Program-made: the position numbers and the translations under genes
From: JAALLB01 sp964502215
GTDB taxonomy: Bacteria; Pseudomonadota; Alphaproteobacteria; Rhizobiales; Rhizobiaceae
Length of the DNA stretch: 64,000 nucleotides
Direction of reading: 5' to 3'
Assembly (NCBI GenBank): GCA_964502215.1
Contig: CAZCUN010000004.1
Coordinates: 25,310-89,309 of the forward strand
Notes under the pieces: generated by a model
The model's input: the letters and a program-made list of their open reading frames with translations, nothing else
Told to the model about the DNA's origin: nothing
Databases searched by the model: none
Shown: in pieces, positions 16,447 to 26,156 of the stretch
How the letters are laid out: the number at the start of each line of letters is the position of its first letter
How positions within the stretch are numbered: the first letter of the stretch is position 1

Positions 16447-17580
16447 TTATGCGCCAGCAGACATAATTTCTGAACGATATGTTTTTCGCAGTTCATCAAT
16501 CTGCATGAGCTTAGAGCCTTTTTTGAAGTGCCAGAATGTCCATCCATTACATGCATCAAGACCTTGAACCTTTGCACCCATGCGATGAATGGAAGCTGTC
16601 TCACCTTCATGCTCAAGTGAGCCATCAATACGCACCTTAGCTTTCCAGCGCTTCTTTGTATCTGTTAAAACAGTTCCAGGCTTTAAAAGACCAGACTCAA
16701 GTAACGCTCCGAAAGCAACTCTAGGTTCTGCACGTTTGCCAGTTGTTACAACCAGCTGAGGCGATTTTACAACTTCAACAGCATCAATGCGTTTTAGTGC
16801 GGCATCAATATATTTATCTTCTCGGTCAATGCCTACGAAATTACGACCTAAACGTTTTGCAACAGCGCCCGTTGTGCCTGATCCAAAGAAAGGATCAAGA
16901 ATAACATCACCTGGTTTTGTAGAAGACATAATCACACGATGTAAAAGCGCTTCTGGCTTTTGAGTGGGGTGAACTTTATCACCATTTTCATCTTTAAGAC
17001 GCTCGCCGCCATTACAAATTGGGAAAAGCCAATCAGAACGCATTTGCACTTCATCATTGGCCATTTTCATAGCGTCATAATTAAACGTATATTTTTTAGC
17101 GTCTTGGGTCGGTGTTGCCCAAATCATAGTTTCATGCGCATTGGTGAAGCGTCGACCACGAAAATTCGGCATTGGATTAGATTTGCGCCAGATGACATCG
17201 TTTAAAATCCAAAAACCCATATCTTGTAACGTTGTACCAACGCGGAAAATATTATGATATGAACCAATAACCCAAATAGTACCCTCTGGTTTTAACACGC
17301 GGCGTGCTGCTAATAGCCAAGCGCGTGTGAACGCATCATAAGCTTCAAAGGTCGAGAATTGATCCCAATGGTCATCAACCGCATCAACTTTAGATTGATC
17401 TGGGCGATGTAAATCACCGTCTAACTGAAGATTGTAGGGTGGATCTGCAAAGATAACGTCAACAGAATTTTCTGGAAGTTTTTCAAGTGCAGCGACACAA
17501 TCGCCTTTGATTATTGAATTCATCCAAGATGGATTTTTTGAATTGACAGATTTTAAATCTGCAAGCTTAACTACGCTCAT
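16447..17580 (-). CDS. ccrM: cell-cycle-regulated DNA adenine methyltransferase CcrM (GANTC)
   Basis: It methylates adenine in GANTC and couples gene expression to replication in Alphaproteobacteria. The protein has 377 residues; the catalytic motif DPPYN is at 46-50, the SAM-binding motif DPFFGSGTTG near 230, and the C-terminal RAMA-type DNA-binding region follows from about 280 (GTVLTDTKKRWKAKVRIDG). No restriction enzyme is adjacent, as expected for an orphan methylase. I start at 17580 (MSVVKLADLK) with AGGGT upstream; an ATG at 17625 would add 15 residues. Its divergent promoter region contains one GANTC site. Confidence 0.93.
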   Translation of the reverse strand: MSVVKLADLKSVNSKNPSWMNSIIKGDCVAALEKLPENSVDVIFADPPYNLQLDGDLHRPDQSKVDAVDDHWDQFSTFEAYDAFTRAWLLAARRVLKPEGTIWVIGSYHNIFRVGTTLQDMGFWILNDVIWRKSNPMPNFRGRRFTNAHETMIWATPTQDAKKYTFNYDAMKMANDEVQMRSDWLFPICNGGERLKDENGDKVHPTQKPEALLHRVIMSSTKPGDVILDPFFGSGTTGAVAKRLGRNFVGIDREDKYIDAALKRIDAVEVVKSPQLVVTTGKRAEPRVAFGALLESGLLKPGTVLTDTKKRWKAKVRIDGSLEHEGETASIHRMGAKVQGLDACNGWTFWHFKKGSKLMQIDELRKTYRSEIMSAGA

Positions 17581-17676
17581 AATATTGACCCTACGCAAAA
17601 CAAAATGGGACTTCGACTGGTTCACATAGTTACCGAATAGGGTAAATAATGTTCTAACGATTCGAATAAAGATTTA

Positions 17677-18378
17677 ATGAGACGTATTATGACCGATATT
17701 CATCTGGCAATTTTTGATTGTGATGGTGTGCTGATGGATTCAGAAATTGTTGCTGCATCAGCGGAATTGGAGATTTATTCAGATTTTGGCATCGAAATGA
17801 CCCCAGCTGAATTTTCTGAACGGTTTGCAGGTAAAGACAGCGCGCTCATTAAACTAGATATGGAACAAGAACTAGGACGTGAACTTCCAGAAGACATCAT
17901 GAAAAAAATTCACGCCAATGTGGATGCAAAATGCGGCCTAGAAGCAAAAATGATAAAAGGAGCTGATGAGGTTTTAGATCAACTCGATCAAGCCAGATGT
18001 ATTTGCTCTAACGGGCCCCAAGATAAAATGAAACATATGCTAAGCCGCGTTGGGCTTTATGATAAATTTCGTCCTTACATTTTTTCAGCCAAAGATTTTG
18101 ACCCACCAAAACATAAACCAGAGTCAGATATAATTTTAAAAGCTCTAAAAGAATTTGAACTCCAACCTTCTCAAGCCATAGTCATTGAAGACTCAAAATA
18201 CGGCATAGAGGCTGCAAGACGTGCAGGAACAAGAGTCATAGGTTTTACGGGTGCATCACACACTTATCCAACACATGCAGATGAATTAATTGATGCAGGT
18301 GCTGAAACTGTTATATCAAGACTATCTGAGCTTCCAAGTATTATTGAAGCATTTTCATCTTGGGGTGGAATGGAATAA
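17677..18378 (+). CDS. HAD-superfamily hydrolase (beta-phosphoglucomutase/phosphatase type)
   Basis: A protein of 233 residues. Motif I is AIFDCDGVLMDSE; the helical cap occupies about 20-90. ICSNGPQDKM is in the motif II position and VIEDSKYGIEAARRAG is motif IV. This subgroup (GS1-like, YieH-like) dephosphorylates small sugar or nucleotide phosphates; the substrate is unknown. A second ATG at 17689 (MTDIHLAIF) may be the true start. It is divergent from ccrM and converges on the lipoprotein gene two bases away. Confidence 0.82.
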   Translation: MRRIMTDIHLAIFDCDGVLMDSEIVAASAELEIYSDFGIEMTPAEFSERFAGKDSALIKLDMEQELGRELPEDIMKKIHANVDAKCGLEAKMIKGADEVLDQLDQARCICSNGPQDKMKHMLSRVGLYDKFRPYIFSAKDFDPPKHKPESDIILKALKEFELQPSQAIVIEDSKYGIEAARRAGTRVIGFTGASHTYPTHADELIDAGAETVISRLSELPSIIEAFSSWGGME

Positions 18379-18380
18379 AA

Positions 18381-18977
18381 TTAACTTGGTGGCCCTTCGT
18401 CAAAGCCAACATAGACAATCAGATTATTTTTCTCTGGCACTGGAATATTTATATTACTATCGACATAGCTAAAGAGAGCATTTGAGCCACCATCTGGAAT
18501 TGTTACCGGCACTTGGTGAAGAACAGAATACACGACTTCATTCGCTGTATTTGCAACCGCAACTCTAACGGGTACGTTTAACGTTCCTGTTTGACCTGTT
18601 GGGCCATTAATAACACGACCTTTGATGCCAACACGCATATTTAGGTTAGTGGGTGAATAATTACACTCACGTGCAACTTCTGTAATTGTTGACTGAAACT
18701 TTAAAGAATTTAGTGCGCCTGGGTCATCTTTTTTCACATTCCCTACGAATGTGCGGTGTGTTTCAGTGCCACCACGAATAATTGTTCTTGGGCAAAAGGC
18801 TCTTAAATTAGTTGTATTATCTGGTTTAGCCTCAGTTACTTCTGTTTGCCCATCAAGGCCAAGCGCATCTTCAGGGTTTCCAGTATTGCTTGCTGTATTA
18901 CAAGCAGCAAGGACGACTAAGAGGCCGCCTAGGATTAAAATTTTAGTTGCAGAATTTTTACTCATGTCCAATTTCAT
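18381..18977 (-). CDS. outer-membrane or periplasmic lipoprotein of unknown function
   Basis: A protein of 198 residues. The signal peptide ends in the lipobox LAAC, with Cys26 as the lipid attachment site. The mature part has two further cysteines and a beta-rich body (LNMRVGIKGRVINGPTGQTG) that suggests a single immunoglobulin-like or transport-associated fold. I do not recognise the family. The start may be 18977 or the in-frame ATG at 18965; neither has a good ribosome site. Confidence 0.7.
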   Translation of the reverse strand: MKLDMSKNSATKILILGGLLVVLAACNTASNTGNPEDALGLDGQTEVTEAKPDNTTNLRAFCPRTIIRGGTETHRTFVGNVKKDDPGALNSLKFQSTITEVARECNYSPTNLNMRVGIKGRVINGPTGQTGTLNVPVRVAVANTANEVVYSVLHQVPVTIPDGGSNALFSYVDSNINIPVPEKNNLIVYVGFDEGPPS

Positions 18978-19106
18978 TATACAAACTCATTAAATCATTG
19001 CCGATTAGTATACTTCTTTATTGCCAGTAGCTCTTATAAGGGGCTAAAAGACGACAATCAAATATTCCTTTGCAAAAAATGCAAGAAAATCAAGGTTGAA
19101 TATAAA

Positions 19107-20504
19107 GTGAAATACGTCAGCACACGCGGTGAAGCACCAAAATTAGGCTTTAAAGATGCTCTTTTAGCAGGTTTAGCCCGAGATGGCGGGCTTTACGTAC
19201 CCGAAACATGGCCAACGTTGTCAACAGAAGAGATTTCTTCAATGGCTGGGCAACCTTATGCAGAAACGGCAAAAAAAGTCTTAGCTCCTTTTGTTGAGGG
19301 TGAAATTCCAACCGCTGACTTCCATAAAATGGTTGACGAAGCCTATGCCAGCTTTCACCACCCTGCTGTAGCGCCCCTTGTTCAGATTGATGATAATCAT
19401 TGGGTGATGGAACTTTTTCATGGACCAACGCTTGCTTTTAAAGATGTTGCAATGCAACTTCTTGCCAGATTAATGGATTATGTCTTGGCAGAACGTGGAC
19501 AAAAAGCCACAATCGTTGGCGCAACATCTGGTGATACAGGCGGCGCAGCTATAGAAGCATTTCGTGGCCGTGAAAATACAGACATCTTTATTTTATTCCC
19601 GAAAGGCAAAGTCTCTCCTGTTCAACAAAGACAAATGACAACAGTTGAAGATGCTAATGTTCATTGCTTGGCAATTGAAGGTGATTTTGATGACTGCCAA
19701 GCTCTGGTAAAAGAAATGTTCAATCATTTGGAGTTCCGTGACCGCCTTCAACTTTCTGGCGTAAACTCAATTAACTGGGGTCGTATTATGGCTCAAGTGG
19801 TTTATTACTTTACAACCGCAACCGCACTTGGCGCACCCGAGCGTGCGGTTTCGTATACAGTTCCTACAGGAAATTTTGGTGATATTTTTGCAGGCTATGT
19901 GGCAAAGCGCATGGGATTACCCATTAAAGATTTAATCATAGCAACAAACCAGAATGATATTTTGGCAAGGACGTTAGCAACCTCAAGATATGAGACAGCT
20001 GGAACTTCGCCTTCTATTTCACCTTCTATGGATATTCAGGTTTCATCAAATTTTGAACGCCTTTTGTTTGATGCTTCAAATCGTGATGCGAGCGTTATTC
20101 AAAATCAAATGGCAAGTTTGAAACAATCAGGGTCATTTGAAGTATCAGATGAAACCATGAAAAACATCTCTACCCAATTTGCTGCTGGGGCTTGTAGTGA
20201 AGAAGATACTTCATCACAAATAAAAGAAACTTTGCAACAATGCGCTTATCTTGTTGATCCGCATACAGCGGTTGGTCTTCATGTTGCAGAGCAACATCTT
20301 TCTCATGAAACACCCATGATAACACTTGCAACCGCACACCCTGCTAAGTTTCCAGATGCCGTCAAAGCAGCAAGCGGTGTTTATCCTGATCTACCTCAAC
20401 GCATGGGTGATATGATGACGCGGAAAGAACGAATGTCTGTTGTTGCAAATGATATTGATAAAGTAGAACGTTTTATTGAAGAGCGATCACGCGCAACAAG
20501 TTGA
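19107..20504 (+). CDS. thrC: threonine synthase (GTG start)
   Basis: It converts O-phosphohomoserine to threonine with pyridoxal phosphate. The 465-residue length fits the long (class II) form. The Schiff-base lysine is Lys112 in HGPTLAFKDVAMQ, and the phosphate-binding region GATSGDTGGAAIEAF follows. The start is GTG at 19107 and gives the family N-terminus MKYVSTRGEAP. thrC leads a run of four co-directional genes (M16 peptidase, acetyltransferase, GGDEF/EAL). The homoserine kinase for the preceding step is thrB at 27971-28936. Confidence 0.96.
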   Translation: MKYVSTRGEAPKLGFKDALLAGLARDGGLYVPETWPTLSTEEISSMAGQPYAETAKKVLAPFVEGEIPTADFHKMVDEAYASFHHPAVAPLVQIDDNHWVMELFHGPTLAFKDVAMQLLARLMDYVLAERGQKATIVGATSGDTGGAAIEAFRGRENTDIFILFPKGKVSPVQQRQMTTVEDANVHCLAIEGDFDDCQALVKEMFNHLEFRDRLQLSGVNSINWGRIMAQVVYYFTTATALGAPERAVSYTVPTGNFGDIFAGYVAKRMGLPIKDLIIATNQNDILARTLATSRYETAGTSPSISPSMDIQVSSNFERLLFDASNRDASVIQNQMASLKQSGSFEVSDETMKNISTQFAAGACSEEDTSSQIKETLQQCAYLVDPHTAVGLHVAEQHLSHETPMITLATAHPAKFPDAVKAASGVYPDLPQRMGDMMTRKERMSVVANDIDKVERFIEERSRATS

Positions 20505-20552
20505 AGCAATTGTGTTCGTGACTTTTTTTGTATGGAGTAATAGACTGTCCCG

Positions 20553-21839
20553 ATGAGTGTAAATATTACAAAATTAGAAAACGGCCTAACCGTTGTAACT
20601 GACAACATGCCTCACCTTGAAAGTGCGGCACTTGGTGTTTGGATAAAATCTGGTTCTAGGAATGAAACGCAAGACCAACATGGGATTGCTCATTTGCTAG
20701 AACATATGGCATTTAAAGGCACAAAAACACGTACAGCACTTCAGATCGCTGAAGAAATAGAAAGTGTTGGTGGTGAACTTAATGCAGCAACCAGTACAGA
20801 AACCACGGCTTATTATGCTCGTGTTTTAAAGCCTGAAGTTGGGCATGCTGCTGATATTCTCTACGATATTCTTGCTAACTCAACGTTTGATGAAGAAGAG
20901 CTAACCCGTGAAAAACATGTCATCTTACAAGAAATTGGTGCTTCACTTGATTCACCAGATGATCTTGTTTTTGATAGTTTTCAATCGACTTCCTATTCTG
21001 AAAACCAACCGATAGGTCGACCTATTCTTGGCACACCAGAAACCGTTGAAGGGTTTTCTGCAAACCAAATTCGTGAGTATCTAGATGCACATTACCATGG
21101 CCCCAACATGGTATTATCTGCTTCAGGTGCTGTTGATCATGATGCTTTGGTAAAACAAGCTGAAAATACATATTCTAGTTTTCAAAATTCAAATACGGAA
21201 GTGGCATCTAAGGCAACTTATATGGGTGGCGAAAGCATCATTGAAGATGATTTTCAAGAGGCGCAACTTGTATTAGGTTTTGAAGGCCGCGCATATCATG
21301 TGAAAGATTTTTATGCCTCGCAACTGCTTGCAACTATTTTAGGCGGCGGCATGTCCTCGCGCTTGTTCCAAGAAGTCCGTGAGAAACATGGTCTTTGTTA
21401 TTCTATCTCTTCATTTCATTGGGGGTTTTCTGACAGTGGCATTTTTGGTGTTCATGCAGCAACTGGCCCAGAAGACTTGCAAGAACTTGTCTCTCTAATA
21501 TTGCAAGAGTTACAACGCGCAAGTGAAGATATTGTACAAGCAGAACTGGATCGCGCTAGAGCACAAATTCGTTCTGGACTTTTAATGTCTATGGAAAGCC
21601 CCGCGGCACGAGCTGGACAAATCGCTCGACAAATTCTGTTGTTTGGCAGACAAATCCCGAATGATGAACTTATGGAACGCCTTGATGCACTTTCAGTCGA
21701 GCGTGTACGCGATTTAGCTGGTCGTATATTCCATGAAAGCATTCCAACATTAAGTGCTGTAGGACCTGTCCAAAACATCCCTCGCCTTAATGACATTAAG
21801 GAACGCTTAGGTATTCGTACCTCTCAAGCTGCAGAGTGA
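20553..21839 (+). CDS. M16 family zinc peptidase (mitochondrial-processing-peptidase-like)
   Basis: A protein of 428 residues. The inverted zinc motif HLLEH gives His47, Glu50 and His51, and the further Glu ligand lies in a TREKHVILQEIG-type segment about 75 residues later. Its size and sequence resemble the catalytic subunit of the mitochondrial processing peptidase. The natural substrate in bacteria is not established. It follows thrC by 48 bases and overlaps nothing. Confidence 0.9.
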   Translation: MSVNITKLENGLTVVTDNMPHLESAALGVWIKSGSRNETQDQHGIAHLLEHMAFKGTKTRTALQIAEEIESVGGELNAATSTETTAYYARVLKPEVGHAADILYDILANSTFDEEELTREKHVILQEIGASLDSPDDLVFDSFQSTSYSENQPIGRPILGTPETVEGFSANQIREYLDAHYHGPNMVLSASGAVDHDALVKQAENTYSSFQNSNTEVASKATYMGGESIIEDDFQEAQLVLGFEGRAYHVKDFYASQLLATILGGGMSSRLFQEVREKHGLCYSISSFHWGFSDSGIFGVHAATGPEDLQELVSLILQELQRASEDIVQAELDRARAQIRSGLLMSMESPAARAGQIARQILLFGRQIPNDELMERLDALSVERVRDLAGRIFHESIPTLSAVGPVQNIPRLNDIKERLGIRTSQAAE

Positions 21840-21842
21840 TAT

Positions 21843-22427
21843 ATGCAGATACGTTTACTCTCACGGTTCTTAAACCAAGAAATAGACGTTGCTGATGGCA
21901 GTCTTTACTTGCGGGCACCAATTGCTTCTGATTTTGAACAATGGTTAAAACTTCGCACTGAGAGTCAATCGTTCTTAAGGCCTTGGGAGCCACTTTGGCT
22001 TGACGATGATCTAAGTAGCATCGGATTTCGCCGCCGTTTAAAATCTTACATCCAACAAAAGCATAATGGCTCTGCCAGAACTTATTTTTTATTTAGACGC
22101 AGCGATAATCAACTTTTGGGTGGCATCAGCTTAACTCGTATTACCTATGAGATAACGCGTTCTGCAATGCTTGGCTATTGGATGGGCGTGCATTACGCTG
22201 GGCAAGGATATATGAGAAAATCAGTCCCTGCTCTTCTTGATTTTGCATTTTCAAGTCTAAAATTAAAACGTATTGAAGCGGCCTGTTTGCCGACCAATAA
22301 AACGTCTATAAACCTGTTAAAAAAATGTGGCTTTAATGAAGAAGGATACGCCAGAGAATATCTAGAGATTAATGGCACAAGAGAAGACCATATTCTTTTT
22401 GCTATTCTTGCTTCTGAGTATGATTAA
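21843..22427 (+). CDS. RimJ/RimL-type GNAT acetyltransferase
   Basis: A protein of 194 residues. Its GNAT fold is shown by LRAPIASDFEQWLKLR near the start, LGYWMGVHYAGQGYMRKSV as the acetyl-CoA-binding motif A region, and RIEAACLPTNKTSINLLKKCGF as motif B. This pattern is that of RimJ, which acetylates the N-terminus of ribosomal protein S5; other protein N-termini are possible. It starts three bases after the M16 peptidase stop, so translation is probably coupled. Confidence 0.87.
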   Translation: MQIRLLSRFLNQEIDVADGSLYLRAPIASDFEQWLKLRTESQSFLRPWEPLWLDDDLSSIGFRRRLKSYIQQKHNGSARTYFLFRRSDNQLLGGISLTRITYEITRSAMLGYWMGVHYAGQGYMRKSVPALLDFAFSSLKLKRIEAACLPTNKTSINLLKKCGFNEEGYAREYLEINGTREDHILFAILASEYD

Positions 22428-22486
22428 CAAAACTCTTAATAGGTTGTTTTTGACTGGAAAAATGGATCCCCTTGTGTTGTAAGTAT

Positions 22487-22515
22487 CTAATGCTTTTATT
22501 TGCTAGAGGCATTAG
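22487..22515 (+). repeat. inverted repeat upstream of the GGDEF/EAL gene
   Basis: CTAATGC (22487-22493) pairs with GCATTAG (22509-22515) over a 15-base loop. There is no T-run after it, so it is not a classic terminator. It sits 28 bases before the likely start of the GGDEF/EAL gene and could be an operator or a leader hairpin. Confidence 0.4.
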
Positions 22516-22542
22516 GGTAGCCATTTTGTTTTATGGCTTAGA

Positions 22543-25434
22543 GTGCGAGAACATAATTTGAAGATTATCAATCAGATAACACCACATGTTGGGAATATCC
22601 TATTGGTTATTTCCGCATGGCTATTTATGAGCTTTACAGCGCATGCTTTAGAACCTGTTAGCGTTTCTGTTGATGATATTGCTTTAGATATTTCTGAAGC
22701 CATAGACTCTCACAAGCGTCAGGGGCGAGCGCTTAAAGTTTCAACCGCGCCCGACGCAGAAGGTATTGTTAGAAGAATTGAAGTGCGCTCAAAAAAAGAG
22801 GACGGACTTTCTAGTTGGGCAGTATTTTCATTAGCTAATACTACTGACGAGCAAATTGACAGGCTCATTGTTGCACCCCACTATCAAATGGTAAATTCAG
22901 GTGTTGTATGGCCTGATCTTGATACTAATCGTATTTTAGCAATTACGCCAAGTGAAGGCTTTGCACTCGACCGTCAAAACGATACAGATGCAGATGTTTT
23001 TTTTCTAACGCTTGACCCTGGCGCTGTTATAACGCTGATTGCAGAACAAAATACTGAAAAGCTTCCAAAGTTATATTTGTGGGAGCCCTCTGCATATAAA
23101 GATACAGCAAATAGCTACAGTTTATATTACGGGATCGTTTTGGGTATTTCAGGACTGCTTGCTATATTCCTTACAATTTTATTTGTTGTAAAAGGGTCGG
23201 CTATATTTCCTGCTACGGCCAGTATTGCATGGGGTGTGCTAGCTTATATCTGTGTCGATTTTGGCTTTTTGAACAGAGTAATTGGAACTCAAGCATCTAA
23301 TGAACCCTTTTGGAGAGCCAGTACAGAAGTGTTTTTAGCGACAAGTTTCGTAATATTTATCTACGCTTATCTCAATCTTAGCAGGTGGAGTAGAAATTTA
23401 TCTTTCTTGGTAGTGGCATGGATATTAGCGCTTATTATTTTAATGGGTATTGCATTATTTGAACCGCATATTGCTGCTGGGATCGCAAGAATTTCTTTTG
23501 CTGTAGCCGTCATATTTGGGGTCATTCTGTTAATCTACCAGAGTTTCAATAAGTTTGACCGAGCTGTTATGTTAATTCCGACATGGATACTCTTGATCGC
23601 TTGGCTTAGTGTTGCTGGCATGACTTTGTACGGGCGGATTGCCAATGATGTTATTCAACCAGCACTTGGCGGCGGTTTAGTACTTGTCGTGTTATTGCTG
23701 TGTTTCACTGTGATGCAACATGCTCTTACAGGCGGTGCTTTTGCACAAGGGTTAGTGAGCGATTCAGAACGTTCCGCTTTAGCCTTAACAGGGGCTGGTG
23801 ATATTTTATGGGATTGGGATGTAAACAGAGACAAGATTTCTGCCGATATAAAAATCGCAAATCTTCTTAAGCAGAACTCTAAGTCATTCAACACTAGTCC
23901 TGCAAATTGGCAAAAATTACTTCATCCAAATGACCGAGATCGCTTTACCTCAACATTAAGTGCAATTCTTGAACATAAAAGAGGCCGCATCGCTCAAGCC
24001 TTCAGAATGCGTGATGGCGATGGCCATTATCAATGGTTTCAATTACGAGCGCGTCCTATGCTTGATACATCTGGTGAAGTATCAAGATGTATTGGCACGC
24101 TTACAGATATTACGGATCAGAAAAAGTCTGAAGAAAGACTGTTACATGACTCTGTACGTGACCACCTCACAGGATTAGAAAATCGCGGGCTTTTTTCAAG
24201 TAGGCTGGAAACTGTTATACAACTCGCTCATCAAAAAGAAGATATCAGGCCAAGTGTATTTTTTATTGATATTGATGGGTTCAACAAAATAAACGCATCC
24301 CTAGGCTTTGCTGTTGGGGATACGATACTGTTAACGCTTGCGCGAAGACTTACTCGGTTGTTGAAAAATGGGGACAGCATGGCGCGTCTGTCTGGCGATC
24401 AATTTGCAATCTTATTATTGTCTGAAACAGAACCTAAAAAAATTGCTTCATTTGCAGATGCAGTTCGTCGAACCATTATGGCACCAATTGATTACTCCGA
24501 AGAAGAAATTATTCTGTCTTCATCAATAGGAATTGCAAGTTGGTCTCCAGAACATAGCCATTCAGAGCAACTCTTGCGTGATGCCGAATTAGCTAAAGAT
24601 CAGGCTAAGCGTCAAGGTGGTAATACAACAACACCCTTCATTCCAGCTTATCGACAATCAAAAGATGACTCGATTATTTTGCTTGATGATTTGCGCAACG
24701 CAATACACTTGCAACAATTGCAATTATATTATCAGCCAATAGTTAGTTTAACGGATCGCAAAATTAAAGGGTTTGAAGCGCTTGTGCGTTGGAATCATCC
24801 AAAGCTTGGCTTGTTGATGCCAGCAGATTTTGTTCCGATTGCTGAGCAATCTGGCTTTATTAATGAAATTGGTATTTTTGCATTAAACAAAGCCACTTCG
24901 GATTTTGCTAAGCTAAATCATGAAACCATGAGTAAGTGTTTTGTCAGTGTAAATATTTCAAGCCGCGAATTATTACGCGCTGATATTATAACAGATATTA
25001 CGAATGCTTTAGAGGCGAGTGGACTTTCGCCTGAAAAACTTAGATTAGAGTTGACCGAAAGCATGGTCATGGAAAACCCTGAGCACTCTACTCAAATTAT
25101 GTCCCGCATAAAAGCTACTGGAATTGGCGTTTCGCTTGATGATTTTGGAACAGGTTATTCAAGTTTGTCTTATCTTTTGAAAGTACCGTTCAATGTTATT
25201 AAAATTGATAAATCATTCGTCCAAGCTCGCGAGCAAAATGAACGGCTGATAATTTTACGGTCGATTATTGCGCTTGGGCATAGTTTGAACCAATCTCTTA
25301 TTGCTGAAGGTGTTGAATATGAGTCTGATGCAACAGACCTAATGCAATTAGGGTGTGAATTTGCACAAGGATATCTATTTGGTGAGCCTATGAATGTAGA
25401 GGACGCCAAACAAATGATAGAGAACGAACAATAA
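22543..25434 (+). CDS. 7TM-PAS-GGDEF-EAL cyclic-di-GMP signalling protein
   Basis: A protein of 963 residues. After a signal-like segment (about 15-36) comes a periplasmic domain of the 7TMR-DISMED2 type to about residue 185. Seven helices follow (about 195-405), then a PAS domain (about 415-535), GGDEF (about 540-700) and EAL (about 715-963). The GGDEF signature is SGDQF near residue 616, so cyclase activity is doubtful. The EAL side is intact (EALVRW near 744, ELTESMV, DDFGTG near 866), so it is probably a phosphodiesterase sensing a periplasmic ligand. The start is taken as GTG 22543; no ribosome site is clear. Confidence 0.88.
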   Translation: MREHNLKIINQITPHVGNILLVISAWLFMSFTAHALEPVSVSVDDIALDISEAIDSHKRQGRALKVSTAPDAEGIVRRIEVRSKKEDGLSSWAVFSLANTTDEQIDRLIVAPHYQMVNSGVVWPDLDTNRILAITPSEGFALDRQNDTDADVFFLTLDPGAVITLIAEQNTEKLPKLYLWEPSAYKDTANSYSLYYGIVLGISGLLAIFLTILFVVKGSAIFPATASIAWGVLAYICVDFGFLNRVIGTQASNEPFWRASTEVFLATSFVIFIYAYLNLSRWSRNLSFLVVAWILALIILMGIALFEPHIAAGIARISFAVAVIFGVILLIYQSFNKFDRAVMLIPTWILLIAWLSVAGMTLYGRIANDVIQPALGGGLVLVVLLLCFTVMQHALTGGAFAQGLVSDSERSALALTGAGDILWDWDVNRDKISADIKIANLLKQNSKSFNTSPANWQKLLHPNDRDRFTSTLSAILEHKRGRIAQAFRMRDGDGHYQWFQLRARPMLDTSGEVSRCIGTLTDITDQKKSEERLLHDSVRDHLTGLENRGLFSSRLETVIQLAHQKEDIRPSVFFIDIDGFNKINASLGFAVGDTILLTLARRLTRLLKNGDSMARLSGDQFAILLLSETEPKKIASFADAVRRTIMAPIDYSEEEIILSSSIGIASWSPEHSHSEQLLRDAELAKDQAKRQGGNTTTPFIPAYRQSKDDSIILLDDLRNAIHLQQLQLYYQPIVSLTDRKIKGFEALVRWNHPKLGLLMPADFVPIAEQSGFINEIGIFALNKATSDFAKLNHETMSKCFVSVNISSRELLRADIITDITNALEASGLSPEKLRLELTESMVMENPEHSTQIMSRIKATGIGVSLDDFGTGYSSLSYLLKVPFNVIKIDKSFVQAREQNERLIILRSIIALGHSLNQSLIAEGVEYESDATDLMQLGCEFAQGYLFGEPMNVEDAKQMIENEQ

Positions 25435-25450
25435 TATTGATTTAGCTGAT

Positions 25451-26050
25451 TTAGGCATGCCCTGAACTGCTTGATAACAACGCCTCATCGACACCCAATA
25501 GTTTAAGGCTTCTACTATATTTTGTATCGTTATTATGATCAAAAATAATGTCGTCAGTTGCATCAGCAACCAACCATCCATTTGAGACAATTTCATCTTC
25601 CAATTGCCCTGAAGACCAGCCTGAGTATCCAAGTGCAAGAAGAAAGCGCTCTGGCCCTTTTCCTACAGCAATCTCTCTTAACACTTCAAGAGTAGCGGTT
25701 AAGTTGATTTTGCCATGAACTTTAACCGTTGAATTACTGCTAAAATCCGGTGAATGCAAAACGAAGCCTCTGCCCGGTTCTACTGGTCCACCTGAATGCA
25801 TTTGTTGTTGAAGATGGTTAAACGGTAAATCAGCACGCTCTTCTTTTGAAATAATTTCTAACTGAGCTAAAAAATCAGGGACTTTTGGACTTTCTAAAAC
25901 TTGATTTATAATAAACCCCATAGCGCCTTCATCTGAGTGAGCGCATATATATATTACAGTCTTATCGAACCTCGCATCGCCCATTCCTGGCATGGCAATA
26001 AGAAACTTTCCGCAGAAAGATGGAAACTTTTCATCCTTTGCTTTTGCCAT
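25451..26050 (-). CDS. YqgE/AlgH family protein (DUF179)
   Basis: A protein of 199 residues. The family features are GKFLIAMPGMGDARFDKTV at the start, GAMGFIINQ, HSGGPVEPGRGFVLH in the middle, and ALGYSGWSSGQLEDE. The molecular role of YqgE is unresolved; it has been linked to alginate regulation in Pseudomonas. It converges on the GGDEF/EAL gene and is divergent from the DsbD-N-like gene, an arrangement common in rhizobia from memory. Confidence 0.92.
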   Translation of the reverse strand: MAKAKDEKFPSFCGKFLIAMPGMGDARFDKTVIYICAHSDEGAMGFIINQVLESPKVPDFLAQLEIISKEERADLPFNHLQQQMHSGGPVEPGRGFVLHSPDFSSNSTVKVHGKINLTATLEVLREIAVGKGPERFLLALGYSGWSSGQLEDEIVSNGWLVADATDDIIFDHNNDTKYSRSLKLLGVDEALLSSSSGHA

Positions 26051-26156
26051 TATATTTTAGTCTCCAAGTGTTTTGCCCTGTCATGCTCACATAATTATGA
26101 TAATTAAGCAGAAATTGTAAGTCGATTTATGCATGTGTTTTGATTATGCCTAAATT

